From: Onthophagus taurus
Taxonomy: Eukaryota > Arthropoda > Insecta > Coleoptera > Scarabaeidae
Assembly (NCBI RefSeq): GCF_036711975.1
Contig: NC_091975.1
Coordinates: forward strand, 11,348,501 to 11,412,500
Direction: 5' to 3'
DNA: 64,000 nucleotides
In this document: positions 34,204 to 63,008 of the stretch, in pieces
Layout of the letters: each line of letters opens with the position of its first letter
Position numbering within the stretch: the stretch's first letter is position 1
The notes under the pieces: generated by a model
Told to the model about the DNA's origin: nothing
The model's database searches: none
The model's input: only the letters and a program-made list of their open reading frames with translations
Program-made: the position numbers and the translations under genes

Positions 34204-34865
34204 GTCAATAAATAATGAAAATTTGTCGATTACATATAAATTAGCATCACTGACAAAGCTAAAATCAGTTGACTCAAGAAGGTTATAAAAATGGAAGCGA
34301 CTTGTCTGTGATGGGTCTACAAATGATACGGTTCTTTATTACTGGAGAACTGCCCAACCAGTCACCTTGAAAGGAAACGGCTAGGTGATCTGAAATTGAC
34401 GGATCGAAGGAGATAACCTCAAAATAATAATTTTTTAATTTTTATACATAATTACACTTAGATGCTTAATTAATAGAGATGTAAAAATTTTTTATTAAGA
34501 TAATTGATTCAAAATCGAAATTGAAACAAATTTTATTTAAAACATTTTTTGATAAAAACAATAATTATTGAGATAATTAATTTTGATAGCATACTATTCA
34601 GAGGGAAATTAAAATTTCAAGTTACCAAAAAAATGTTATTAACAAACACTGTTCCTGAAGTAATTCTAAACAAATATTGTTAATAAAAATTTTTGATTTG
34701 ATCAATAGTTAAAAACGTAACCTCAAAAAAATTTTATATATATATTTTTTTTACTGAGAAAATCGTTTTAGAATTTAATTTAGAACAACTTTTGCATGAA
34801 ATTTTCTGTTGAGAACTAGTGGAGGGGAGAAATCGTATCGTTTTGTTACAAAAGTTCCGTGCCCT

Positions 34866-35026
34866 AGTTATCAAATCAACCATATTTATAATCCATTAAC
34901 GATAACAAATATATATAGTTTGTGGGGTATATTTCTTATAGTTATTGAATAATTAACTAAAATTCATTTTGTTCTATCTAAAACTAATGTATGTATTTAA
35001 AAGTTAATTTTGCTATGGTGATAACT
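34866..35026. repeat. outer flank repeat between composite copies 2 and 3
   Basis: Same sequence as 27398-27537, followed by 'gtatgtatttaaaagttaat' and 'tgctatggtgataact', which also precedes copy 2 at 28971. The repeated junction suggests tandem duplication or ordered insertion. Confidence 0.75.
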
Positions 35027-36701
35027 AGGGCACGGAACTTTTGTAACAAAACGATACGATTTCCCCCCTCCACTCATTCTCAGCAGAAAATAAAAATATA
35101 TACAGGTGTCTCAGCGAGGCCGGTCATTAGACGTTTCTGGGGTTCTGGCCAAAATAAAAATTTGAGAATTCAGACTTAAGTATTATCAATTACGATCTCT
35201 TCGACTAAAATATTTTCAGATTTCTTGCACTTCCGGTTATACCGGAAGTCGTCACCTACTTTATTTTTTTAAATGGAACACCCTGTATATTTTTACATAT
35301 TTGGATTTGTCTGTTTTCAAGGTTGATAAATAAGTTTACTTTTTGCAATTTGATTCGGCCGTTCTCGAGTTATTCAAATTTTTCTAGAAAAATCTGCTCC
35401 AGCAGACATTTGTTCAAAAAATCAGAGAACACTCGATTTTTGGGATATCAATTTAGGATTCAGAACATGCTTAAGCAACATGATGAAGTATGTTTTGGTG
35501 TCGAGAACGGCTGTCTAGAACGTTTGGTCACTTTACTATGGCACATTAAATTTTCAAAATTTGGAAGTACCATAACTTCATTTTTTTAAATGGCACCTCC
35601 CATATTTTATTACTTAGTCGTCTTCGGTGTCTCATTGTACATCGTTTATATCCCATATGTCTCATACCTAACATTAATAGTTGGGGAGATAATTAGGGTT
35701 TTTTGAAAAATGCACACATATCAAATGGATATTTAGCCTAATGTGCCATGAAAAACAAGCCTTTTCAATGAGTTCTTGTCAAAGACTCACTTATTTACGT
35801 CACTTGATGCATGTGAGCTAATAATTATCTGTTAGGTCCCTTAATATTAGTTGGAAAAGGCTTGTTTTTCATGGCACATTAGGCTAAATATCGATATGAT
35901 ATGTGAGCATTTTTCAAAAAACCCTAATTATCTCCCAAACTATTAATGTTAGGAATAGGACATATGGAATATAAAAGATGTAAAATGAGACGCCGAAGAC
36001 GACTAAGCAATAAAATATGGGGGGTGTCATTTAAAAAAATTAAGTTATGGGTACTTCCAAATTTCGAAAAGTTAATGTGCCATAGGAAAGTGACCAAACG
36101 TTCTAGACAGCCGTTCTCGGCACCAAAACATAATCCATCATGTTGTTTAACCATGTTCTGAATCCTAAACTGATATCTCAAAAATCGAGTGTTCTATGAT
36201 TTTTTGAACAAATGTCCGCTGGAGCAGATTTTTCTAGAAAAATTCGAATAACTCGAGAACGGCCAAATCAAATTGCAAAAAGTAAACTTATTTATCAACC
36301 TTCAAAACAGAAAAATCCAAATATGTAAAAATATATGAAAAAAAATTTTTTTTCTCCCTTTAACTTCAGGTTAAAAAAAAAGGGGGACTAATTAACTGAA
36401 GTCGCTCATACATCGTTTTTTACTCTTGTAAAAATATACAGAGTGTTCCATTTAAAAAAATAAAGTAGGTGGTGACTTCCGGTATAAACGGAAGTGCTAG
36501 AAATCTGAAAATATTTTAGCCATAAGAGAACGTAATAATTGATAATACTTATGACTGAATTCTCAAATTTTTATTTTGGCCAGAACCCCAGAAACGTCTA
36601 ATGACCGGCCTCGCTGAGACACCTGTATATATTTTTATTTTCTGCTGAGAACGAGTGGAGGGGGGAAATCGTATCGTTTTGTTACAAAAGTTCCGTGCCC
36701 T
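35027..36701. mobile_element. composite repeat, copy 3 (tandem units replaced by palindrome)
   Basis: Ends AGGGCACGGAACTTTTG and complement are followed inward by 'atttcccccctccact' and complement. The tandem repeat C units are absent; instead a 1.5-kb palindrome lies between the two ends. Confidence 0.75.
35103..36625. mobile_element. 1.5-kb palindromic TA-inserted element
   Basis: Ends CAGGTGTCTCAGCGAGGCCG and complement, with TA at 35101-35102 and 36626-36627. Arms of about 700 bp pair nearly throughout (for example 'ctccagcagacatttgttca' pairs with 'tgaacaaatgtccgctggag'). Each arm contains an internal ACACCCTGTA/TACAGAGTGT pair at 35279 and 36430, which suggests an earlier fusion of two smaller elements. 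There is no coding capacity. Confidence 0.85.
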
Positions 36702-36865
36702 AGTTATCACCATTACAACATTAAGTTTTAAATACATACAACAGTTTTAGTAAGAACAAAAAAATTGATACATTATGTTCCATCATAGTATGTATGGTTA
36801 TCATTAAATACATACATTAGTTTTAGATAGAACAAAATGAATTTTAGTTAATTATTCAATAACTA

Positions 36866-38536
36866 AAGTGACCGGCAAAAAAAACCGGCCACTATAAATT
36901 AGCCAAAACTTCAAAGCTGGCTTTCTCGCGAACCGCGCATTCGATTTTGATTATTGTTTTTTTGATCGAAAGGTTGATTCTTCGGTAATAATCCTGCGAT
37001 AGAAATTTTCATTTAGATTTTAATTTGAGCATATACGGGTTGCAAGAATGAGAAAAACTTTTGTTTCTCGAAATTTGTAATAGCCTGTGGGGTGCAACTG
37101 CTACAGCTGATAGTGTTAACTGGAATCACACGGTAGCCCAATCTTTTCTGAACATCTTGTTTTTTTATTCACTCTATTACCTTTATTACTAACGAAGATG
37201 CAGTGTTTTAAAGCGAACGCCTGTAAAAACAAGACAAACAAGCATAAAAAAAGCTAAGGTGGCGCGCTAGGTAGCGTATGTCATTTGTTTCGAATAGTAC
37301 ATTGACAGTTGTTAAAGATTTGTACAGTCTTTTAACATAATAGCAATCCCGTTGTCAGTAACTGATGTTGCGGCTATTGTTACTTTAATTGAGGATGGCA
37401 AAAGTCAGCAATACGTTGCCCATACGTTGGGTGTACCCTGAACAACAGTTCAGGATGCCTGGAACCAATATGTGGAAACGAAACAGGAAATTTCACTAGG
37501 CGGCAAGGTTTCGGTAGAAGACGAGTGACAACAGCAGTTGATGACCGATTTATTGTTCTAAACACTCTGAGGAATTTTAGAACGACAGCTGTAGAAACTC
37601 GGCATCCTCTTCAGATGGTGCGTGGGGTTGGCGTAAGTGAAAGAACTATTCATCGAAGACTTGATAAAAGTGATCTGACTGCAAGAAGACCTGCCAAAAG
37701 ACCTCGGCTGCTCCAGAGACATCGGCGAGCACGTCTTCAATTTGGGCGCGTACGTATGAATTAGGGAATGGAACAACTCCGGTCACCTGATGGTCGAGAG
37801 TGAGTGTGGAGACGTCGTAATGAAAGGTTTGCGACCTGCACCATTTCGGAAAGAGTACCTTTCCATGGAGGTTCTATTCCCACTTTATTGGTGACGGATT
37901 CATGCTAATGCATGATAATGCGCGACCGCACGTAGCACGTATGGTTAACGAATATCTTGATGAAGTAGGGTATTGAACGGATAGAGTGGCTCGCGTGCAG
38001 CCCGGACCTTAACCCTATCGAATATCTTTGGGACCAACATGAGAGACGCATTCGTCGTCGTCCTGTCCTACCGGACAACCTTCAAGAGTTACAAATTGTT
38101 TTTGAAGAAGAGTTTACCGCAATTGCTCACTGACATCAACGACATGCACCATTTGAAGACGACACCGACCTTCTACAGGTGTCGTTCTACGATTGCTTAG
38201 AACAATAAAACGGTCATCAGCTACTATTGTCACTCGTCTTGTTTTCACAGGCGATCGCTTGAAAATACTGCATCTTCGTTAATAACAGAGATAATAGAGT
38301 GAATAAAAAAACAAAATGCTCAGAATAGATTAGGCTACCATTTGATTCCAGTTAACACCCTCTGCTGTAGCAGCTGCACCCCATCCGAATAAAAATATTC
38401 TATCGCAGGATTATTACAGAAGAATCAACGTTTCGATCAAAAAAAGAATCATCAAAATCGAATGAGTGGTTCGCGAGTAAGCCAGCTTTGAAATAGTGGC
38501 TACATTTTGGTGGCCGGTTTTTTTTGCCGGTTAGTG
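36866..38536 (+). mobile_element. Tc1-like transposon with long inverted ends
   Basis: Inverted terminal repeats of about 120 bp begin AGTGACCGGCAAAAAAAACC. They are flanked by TA (36864-36865, 38537-38538). Removal restores the outer flank repeat seen at 27470 and 34930. It contains a degraded transposase on the plus strand. Confidence 0.9.
37355..38220 (+). pseudogene. Tc1-like transposase, multiply broken
   Basis: N-terminal helix-turn-helix VTDVAAIVTLIEDGKSQQYV is interrupted by a TGA near 37438 and another stop near 37526. Then RNFRTTAVETRHPLQMVRG and VSERTIHRRLDKSDLTARRP form the second DNA-binding part. In later frames there are MHDNARPHVARMVNEYLDE (second Asp, about 37911) and WLARSPDLNPIEYLWDQ-type wording (about 37985-38040) with the third acidic residue. 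Several indels separate these. Confidence 0.8.
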
Positions 38537-38565
38537 TATAAGAAATATACCCCACAAACTATATA

Positions 38566-39773
38566 CAGGGTGTATCTGAATGACTGCAACCAACTTCAAG
38601 GGGTGATTCTTTAGTGAATTTTAAGGGTACTTTGATATATGAACCATGGGCGACTTCGGCTCCCCTAAGGAGCTACACCCCTCCAAAAATGGCGGAAAAT
38701 TTTGGTTTAATTTTTTTTTTCCAAAAACCATAAGCGTTAGGAAAATGAAATTTGGGGAATATGTTTAACTCATAATAGGGCATGTTTTGACCCTGTTTGT
38801 ACTTTCAACCTACCCTTCTAAACTACTAAACGTAACCACCCCCTTTACATTTTTGCTAATATTTTTTTATGCAGATATTAAATACATTAAAAAAAAATTA
38901 CCTAGGTAGATGAAAGTATCCTAAAACTTTTTTGTCTCTCTAAAATTTTTCCAAAAACGACTAATTTTTGAGGAAAAAAATAATAAAGCAAATACTGCAC
39001 GTTAAACATCGGGGTTGTCGATCAAACGTTGGAATGAATTTTTAATGAAAAAATCTTAGTAGGCTTTGCAATCTTTGTCAAAAATATTTTTGACGTTTAA
39101 ATGTCAGTGTTTTTCTTACTATTATTATTGTTTTTCAAATTAATTTTTAAATAAAGTTCTATCGCATTTACGCTCGTTCACTCGACGTTTCAAAATTTTA
39201 AATAAAACAATAATAATAGTACGAAAACCACTGACATTTAAACGTCAAAAATATTTCTGACAAAGATTGCAAAGCCTACTAAGATTTTTTCATTCAAAAT
39301 TCATTCCAACTTTCGATTAACAACCCTACAGCTTAACAGTTAGTGTTTGCTTAATTATTTTTTTTCTCAGAAATTATTAAATTTTCGAAGAAAATCAGAG
39401 AGACAAAAAAGTTTTAGAATAGTTTTATCTATCTAAGTGAAATTTTTCCAATGTATTTATCATCTTCATAAAAAAAATCTAGGCATAAATTGAACGGGGG
39501 TGGTTACGTTTAGTAATTTAGAAGGGTAGGTTGAAAGTACAAATAGGGTCAAAACATGCCCTATTATGAGTTAAACATATTCCCCAAATTTCATTTTCCT
39601 AACGTTTATGGTTTTTGGGAAAAAAAAATTAAACCAAAATTTTCCGCCATTTTTGGAGGGGTGTAGCTCCTTAGGGGAACCGAAGTCACCCATGGTTCAT
39701 ATATCAAAGTACCCTTAAAATTCACTAAAGAATCACCCCTTGAAGTTTGTTGCAGTCATTCAGATACACCCTG
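38566..39773. mobile_element. 1.2-kb near-perfect palindromic element
   Basis: Ends CAGGGTGTATCTGAATGACT and complement, with TA at 38564-38565 and 39774-39775. The arms are complementary over nearly the whole length (about 580 bp each), with a short centre near 39170. A 327-bp deletion relative lies at 50903-51229. There is no coding capacity. Confidence 0.92.
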
Positions 39774-39818
39774 TATATTTGTTATCGTTAATGGATTAAT
39801 ATGGTTGATTTGATCACT

Positions 39819-40857
39819 AGGGCACGGAACTTTTGTAACAAAACGATACGATTTCTCCCCTCCACTCGTTTTCAACAGAAAATTTCATACAAAAGTTGTT
39901 CTAAAACGATTTTCTCAGTAAAAAAAATATATAAAAATATATATTATATAAAATTTTTTTGAGGTTACGTTCTTAATTATTGATCAAATCAAAAATTTTT
40001 ATTAACAATATTTGTTTAGAATTACTTCAGGAACAGTGTTCGTTAATAAAATTTTTTGCTAACTTGAAATTTTAATTTCCCTCTGAATAGTATGCTATCA
40101 AAATTAATTATCTCAATAATTATTGTTTTTATCAAAAAATGTTTTAAATAAAATTTGTTTCAATTTCGATTTTGAATCAATTATCTTAATAAAAAATTTT
40201 TACATCTCTATTAATTAAGCATCTAAGTGTAATTATGTATAAAAATTTAAAAGTTATTATTTTGAGGTTATCTCCTTAATTATTGATTAAATCAAGAAAA
40301 AAATGTTGATAAAGTTTGTTTAGAATTGTTTCAGGAACAATTTTTGTTAACACAATTTTTTTCTAACTTGAAATTTTTATTTCCCACTAAACAGTATGCT
40401 ACAAAAATTAATATTTTTGAGGTTATATCCTTATTGTTGATTTAATCAAAAAATGTTGTTAACAAAATTTGTTTAGAATTACTTCAGGAACAGTGTTTAT
40501 TAATACAAATTTTTGCTAACTTGAAATTTTAATTTCCCTCTGAATAGTATGCTATCAAAATTAATTATGTCAATAATTAATCAAAAAATGTTTTAAATAA
40601 AATTTGTTTCAATTTCGATTTTGAATAAATTATCTTAATAAAAAAAATTTACATCTCTATTAATTAAGCATCTAAGTGTAATTATGTATAAAAATTTAAA
40701 AATTATTATTTTGAGGTTATCTCCTTAATTATTGATTAAATAAAAAAAAAAGTTGACAAAGTTTGTTTAGAATTGTTTCAGGAACAATTTTTGTGAACAC
40801 AATTTTTTTCTAACTTGAAATTTTAATTTCCCACTGAACGTGGAGGGGGGAAAAGAG
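39819..40857. mobile_element. composite repeat, copy 4 (right end lost)
   Basis: Left end AGGGCACGGAACTTTTGTAA, then tandem repeat C units in inverse orientation to copy 1. The right side stops at 'gtggaggggggaaa' (40844-40857), the inner part of the normal end; the terminal AGGGCACGG complement is missing. Confidence 0.75.
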
Positions 40858-41289
40858 GATGATTAAAAATATGATATTAATTTATTGGATTTATTTGCTT
40901 CTTACCTGGGATTCTTCGAGACACTTTTGTTCCAAAACAACATCACGATTTCTTATATATTTCTTTCTTTTTTATGTCTTATACTATCTAAAATCAAAAA
41001 TATCAATTAAATTTTATATAATTAATATCTGGGGTTTACTTACAAAAGAAGAACTAAAAATAAAAAAAGTGTTATTTTATAATAAGATTATTGATAAGAA
41101 AAAATGTTTTCTTGTAAAATTTATTTGTTGCTTGGTTCCATACATTTATTATATTACGTACAATATTTTTCCACGTTTGAAGAATCAATGAGTTTTTAGA
41201 AAACAACACAGAATACACAACTTAATCGTCCTACGTTTTTTTTATCAACCTTAACGATTAATTCTTGTGTTATTTTTTACATATTTTTT

Positions 41290-43042
41290 CTTTATTATAT
41301 CAAAACTTTTAAACCTATATATATTAACCGCTAGCGAAGGTTTTTCCTAGACGAGGTGCGACAACGAGGGGGAGACGGTTCCCCCTCAATCGTCGATGAG
41401 ACAAGACGCGCCCCTTTTTCCTCCGTACGAAATATTAGCTACAGCAACGTATATTACGACAGAGTCCATGCGTTTTAATTATTTCTTTAATGTATGTTTT
41501 TTTTTTTATTTTAGGTGATAACGGTGTAGTAGAAAAACGAACGCAAAATGCACTAATTTAAAATAAAAAATGCACGCACACGCATGATGCACACGTCTTC
41601 GCAGTCGCACTCGACTCGACGTACCCACATACGATTTATTTTTATTATTTTTTTTAGAACCAAGCTCCTATAAGTATAGTTTACAAATTGTTTTCACTTT
41701 TTTGCAATTAGTATAATAAATTGATTATTTACGGAAAAACGAAAGCTTTCCGACAAACGAATACGACTTCTTTTAATTTTTAAATCTTCTCACATATAAT
41801 ATATTCACGTGTAAATATACGCATACACAAAATTTCGGCACATTTCCGATGACTAGAAATCACCTTTTCGCATCAATTAGATTTAATAAAAAAAAGGTTA
41901 CGTTTCACGTCGAAATTGAATAAATTTGATAAAGTTTTTGTGCCGAAATTTTTGTACCAGGTTTGTTTTAGAAAATCTCGCATCAAAAATAAGTCATTAT
42001 GATCCTAGATCGTTAAAACAAACCTTACGTATGCATACATAATTCCTTTTTGCCGTTTAGGGTTCCCTTATACAAAGTCTATTTTTATTTTATAAATTTA
42101 TCCGCTGCTATCGGCACGGGACGAGTATATATAATATATATTCATGTTATTTTTTTATAAATATAAGCTCTCTAAAGATAATAATAGAAAACAAAATAAT
42201 AAATATCCTTAGTCAAAAAATATACAATACCTACTAACTTAAAAAACGCTCAACGAAAACTAAAAGAAATAATAAAACATTAAAACGAAAACAGACCCGT
42301 AACGTTACCGATAGGCCTCGGATTTCCGTATATGCACACACGTAATATCGGCGAATTTATATATATATATATTTATATACTTATATATATATATATAAAA
42401 CCATTTTTTCCTGTTTGATTTAATTTTATTAAATTTTTTGTTAGAAAATAACAGAAACGAACCTCTACTTCTATTTTATAGGTGAAAATTAATCGTGTTA
42501 TAAATAACAATACTATTTTTTTTTTATTTCAATATTATTCATATTATTAAACGGTAAATACGGTCCAAATTGGTTTTCGCACTTAAATGAAACACTTTGG
42601 CGTCGGAAATCCAATCAATTCAATTTTAACCCCTCCTCCCCAAAGATTTTTGCTCCTTAACAAACACTTTATTTTTGCTCCTATCCTTTTTGTAATTGAA
42701 AAAACAGCAGTCACTAAGCTAAGCGCCACGCACGCACACAGAAACAGTTTTTTTTTTTTTTAATAGAAAGAGACGAAAAACAGAATCATCATCAAGAGTT
42801 AAATTAACATAACATCACATTTCATCCTTGGTTTTTTTCTTTTTATTACAGCAACGACGTGAATCAATATAAGTAATATTACACAAATATACAGTTTTTT
42901 TCTTTTATTTATTTATTTTTTTTTGTTTGAAAAAACTTGGATTAAAACAATCCAATCCCGGACGCACTCGTCGGATCATTTTTTTTTGTTGTTTACTTAT
43001 CTGGCCGTGGTTTTTTAAGCCCCGCGCTTTCTGCTCCTCCTT
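41290..43042 (-). other. Galphaq: probable 3' UTR of the EYNLV-terminal Gq-alpha transcript
   Basis: AT-rich non-coding sequence directly downstream of the stop codon at 43043. On the minus strand AATAAA signals occur near 41290-41297 and at several earlier points. It contains a (TA)n run at about 42358-42398 and a GC-rich hairpin (GGGGGAGACGGTTCCCCC) near 41370. There are no mobile-element ends here, unlike nearly all other non-coding sequence in the window, which suggests constraint or a bona fide transcript. Confidence 0.5.
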
Positions 43043-59413
<16,371 letters not shown>

Positions 59414-59554
59414 CTTTAACAAAAAAAATGTTAACAAAAAAGTTTTCTTTTTGAAGAAGAGAGTGGGCTAAACTGGGAAGAAACGAATGGTGGGATAGGG
59501 AATGCAGAGAGGCCAAGAGATAAGCCAGAAGGAAATTGAGACAGTGGCAGAGAG

Positions 59555-60778
59555 ATAGATATAAAGTAACGGATATAGGCGATAAAATCATTATAAATGG
59601 GTTATGGAAAAATTTTTTGCAAATTTTTGGTTCAATTATTTCCGCCATTTTTAATCCTCCAATTTTGAAAATGATAAAAATAGCAGTAGCCATGAGTAAC
59701 TATGGTAACCAATTAGTTTAAACAATTTCCTAAGTGTCAAAAAATGATTTAGTAAGTAGTTGACTTCCTTAATGCAACATTTCCTGATCGAAAACTGCGT
59801 AGCTCATTAGTATGGCAAGCCTAGCTGTGACTAAATTGAAAAAGCATGGACATCTTCGAGATTTCTGGAAGTCTGCCCGACCAAATGTTTCAGGGGAGGT
59901 TTTGACTGGGCAAGGAAACCCTTATGTTACTGTAAGGGGTATTGGGTTGCATTTGGACATTAGTAAACCAACGGTTCATAAAATATATTATTCCTATAAA
60001 GTAAACCTCATTCACGAGCAATGAGTCGTAGTTTTTCCAACAATAATTTTGCAACGATGACGAAGACTTTGTCAAAAACATATTTTTTCTGACGAGAGAA
60101 CATTCACATTGAGTGGACAAGTAAATAGACAAAATTGTCGATATTGGGCTATTCAAAATCGACATTGACCAAGAAAATCGCACACCCAATATCCGCAAAA
60201 GATCAATGTGTGGAGCGAAATACTACGGGATTCTGTCCTGACTTCTTACTTTTTGAGGAAACCTTAACTGAAGGGAGATAGATATTTAGATTTTTTCAAA
60301 ACGATATCATAATGTTATCCCACCTGAACTCCAATGGCAGTTATTCCAACAAGATGGCACACCACCACAGTTCAATAAGCTTTCCTAAACCAGTTTTTGA
60401 CACTCATGGAACTGTTTGAAACAAACGGTTTCCATAGTGACTTATGGTTACTGCTATTTTTATCATATCAAGCAAATTTGATGAAGTTAATCTTTAAAGT
60501 AATTTTTCTCGAAAATTCTCTTATGTAACCAATATTAATATTGAGTGTACTAGATTCAGAAAAAGGTCCTCTTTCATATTCCGTAAAAAAATTGGAGGAT
60601 TGCCATTTGAAAAAAATATCGATGACGTCATAACTTGTTTAAAAATGGCGGAAAAGAATTGAAATCCACACCAAAAAATTGCAAAAAATTTAAATCTTTA
60701 GACCCGTTTTAGGGATTTTTCCATAAACCGTTTATAATGATTTTATCGCCTATATCTGTTATTTTACGGACACGCTGT
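59555..60778 (+). mobile_element. mariner-like element inserted in the non-LTR element
   Basis: Inverted ends: 'gatataggcgataaaatcat' near 59572 pairs with 'atgattttatcgcctatatc' near 60755. The right end is CGGACACGCTG followed by TA (60779-60780). The outermost left bases have diverged. The total is about 1.2 kb. Confidence 0.75.
59812..60410 (+). pseudogene. mariner-like transposase remnant
   Basis: First piece at 59812-60024: MASLAVTKLKKHGHLRDFWK, then VTVRGIGLHLDISKPTVHKI, a helix-turn-helix. Later frames give FFEETLTEGRYLDFFQNDI (about 60255-60310) and QQDGTPPQ-type wording near 60350, the second Asp region. The first Asp region and the C-terminus are unreadable. It is dead. Confidence 0.65.
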
Positions 60779-61425
60779 ATAGAGGCCAGGAGAAAATACA
60801 AAGAAGAATGCAAGAAAAAGAAGACGGAGCTGAAGGAAAGGGCGGCTGAGAAGATTAAGGAGTTGAAAGAGGAAAATGAGGTATGGAGATACTAAAAGAG
60901 GATGAGGAAGGGAAGAGAGGAAATCAGCAGAAATATACAAATGACTGAATGGAGAATCTATTTCATGGGATTGTTGGGAGAGGTGGAAGAGAGAAGACTG
61001 GGCGAAGGAGAGCGAGGGGTGCAAGGAGGAGAAGGATAACAGATGAGATCCAGAATGAGGCATGGTTGGAGGCGACGGAGACGGTGATGATGGGGATAAT
61101 AGCCCCACTGTATAAAAAGAGGAATAAAAGGGTGGTGAGCAATTATAGAGAGATCACCGTGTTGGACACAACTTTCAAAATGTATGCAAAGATACGCCTG
61201 GGGAGGTTGGAAGAGGAAATGGAGAGGGGAGAATTGTTGCCGGATGGGCAGGGAGGATTCAGGAAGGGAAGAGGGGGGTAATTGATAATATATACATTCT
61301 GAAACACCATGGGGAAAGCTGTATGGATTGTTTATTGACCTGAAGGCTGCGCATTCGATAACGTGGATAGACAGAAGTTGTGGGAGGACATGTAACCATT
61401 GGTTATTTATTATTGATTATATGTA

Positions 61426-61858
61426 CAGGGTGGTTTAAATTCGATGTCTGAATAGGCTATCTCGGAAACTATAAGAGTTAGAAAAAAAATAGCTTCCATA
61501 TCATGATCTCGTTTTTCGAGAAACTGCTAATGCTGAAAACCTCAAAGCGCTATCGTCTTTTGTTTTTCTCCTAGAGGCCAAAATTGAAAATATCGTAAAA
61601 CCAGCAAGTACAATTATCTTGGTTATTATTATAGGTGGAGTATTATAACTAAGACATTATATGGACACTTTTTTACAGAGAATTTGATGACGTATTAAAA
61701 AAAATAATTTTCGTTATTTAAATGGAAACAACCACTCCTGTCGAACCCTATATTTTTGTAATCAGACAAAAACGAGATCATGACATGTAAGCTACTTTTT
61801 TTCTAGCTCTTATAGTTTCTGAGATAGTCTATTCGGACATCGAATTTGAACCACCCTG
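61426..61858. mobile_element. 433-bp foldback element, TA-inserted
   Basis: Ends CAGGGTGGTTTAAATTCGAT and complement (ATCGAATTTGAACCACCCTG), TA at 61424-61425 and 61859-61860. It interrupts the non-LTR ORF. A second copy enters the window at 63797. Confidence 0.9.
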
Positions 61859-62935
61859 TACAGGGAGACGATGGCCAAAGTTAAAGTGGGGGAAGAGTTA
61901 AGTAAGGTATTCTGGACGACAAAGGGATTGAGTCTCTTTGAGTCCCACACTATTTGCAATATATACGGCGGACTTGGAAAAGAGACTTGCGAAGGGGCAA
62001 ATGGGTGGGGTGGTGATAAGAGGAACAAAGGTGCACGCTTTGGCGTAGGCGGACGATTTGGTGATCGTGACTAAAGAGGCGGTGGAGATGAAGGAGATGA
62101 TGAGATCCCTGGAAAGATATTTTAAAGCGAACGGGTTGGAGGGAAACGTCGAGAAAACAAATGTAATGAAATTCTGCAAAGGGGGAAGAAGAAAGAAGGA
62201 GGAATGGAGGTGGCACGTACCTGGGATATGGTTTAACGCACGTGAGGGCGATGGGACAAGTTTGGGGATGGGGAGCACAATGACGTAAGGCGCAGTAGTA
62301 TGGGGATGAAGAGAACAAGGTTTGCTGGAGGATATACAAACACGATATTGGAGATGGGTACTAGCGTTGGCAAGGGAGACACCAGGGTGTGTAGTGAGGA
62401 TGGAGGCGGGGAGAAGAGCAGTAAAGTATGAGGAAATGATAGAAGCAAGATCACATTGCAGGATCCTGGGAGAGTGCTGGAGAGAGATTAAAGAGAGGAG
62501 GCTGATCTATGGGCAAAGAGACAGGGAAGAATATTATAGAAGAGTGGGATACTCACTAAATGGGATCGAAAACAGAAGAGCGGAAAGAGGTGAAATGTGG
62601 AGACAACTGAGAGATAGGGACGGGGAAATACAGAGGCAGGAAAAATGGTCACAGATACGAGAAGGGAGATACAATGAAAAGTATGGGGAGATAGTGACAA
62701 AAGAACTGCCAAAATATTTGTTGATGGAGGGGGATGATGAAGGGAAGAGATTGGTGGCCAGATTCTACTGTGGTAAGAGAGTGTGCTGAGAGGGTGTAAT
62801 AAGCTAAGGGAGGAGGCAATGGACAGGAAGCAAATTTTGGGAAAGGGGGGCGAGGGCAAAAGATGGATGAGGGAGGTGATGAGGGCGATGAGACAAAGGG
62901 GGGAATGAAGATAGAAGATCTGGAGGTGTATATAC

Positions 62936-63008
62936 AGGGTGTTTCAGTTTTTAATCGGGAAACTTTACTAGGATGTAGTACTTGCTAAAATAACACAATT
63001 TTTTTATA
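62936..63008. mobile_element. single end of a further CAGGGTGT element
   Basis: CAGGGTGTTTCAGTTTTTAA follows TA at 62934-62937, but I found no matching right end before 64000. It may be a solo end or the element may extend past the window. Confidence 0.4.

Larger units (their letters stand above)
29146..34408 (-). mobile_element. 5'-truncated non-LTR retrotransposon (jockey-like)
   Basis: Minus-strand element with a (TAA)n tail at 29137-29152. Its sequence begins at 34408 in the middle of the endonuclease domain (ISDHLAVSF, a typical EN motif), so it is 5'-truncated. It carries the RT and C-terminal region of ORF2, split by a hAT-type insertion (32163-32841) and a 2.2-kb palindromic element (29595-31807). 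Confidence 0.85.
29004..34865. mobile_element. composite repeat, copy 2 (with nested insertions)
   Basis: Inverted ends AGGGCACGGAAC... (29004) and ...GTTCCGTGCCCT (34865) are flanked by TGATAACT/AGTTATCA. Its own tandem units remain only at about 29046-29146 and 34409-34735; the remainder is a non-LTR retrotransposon inserted in a unit at 'caataa|aaggag'. Confidence 0.75.
59450..62935 (+). pseudogene. purine-rich non-LTR retrotransposon, interrupted and decayed
   Basis: Plus-strand ORF2 pieces: GRNEWWDRECREAKR-like text (59475-59550), then after an inserted mariner-like element EARRKYKEECKKKKTELKER (60782), LYKKRNKRVVSNYREITVLD and MERGELLPDGQGGFRKGRGG (61110-61281). After a foldback insertion come KVKVGEELSKVFWTTKG (61872), ADDLVIVTKEAVEMKEMMRS (62050) and YWRWVLALARETPGCVVRME (62345-62405). 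The Tyr of the catalytic YADD is a TAG stop (62046-62048). The sense strand is strongly purine-rich. The clade is uncertain. It lies antisense in the Gq-alpha upstream intron. Confidence 0.82.

Noticed and set aside
40859..41191. 110-codon open frame rich in Ile, Lys, Phe, Tyr
   Set aside because: Composition is what random AT-rich DNA gives; no motif, and it starts at the broken end of a repeat.
60764..61108. Minus-strand Ser/Pro/Leu-rich frames (also 62233-62454, 62488-62859)
   Set aside because: They are complements of the purine-rich sense strand of the non-LTR element; composition bias explains them.
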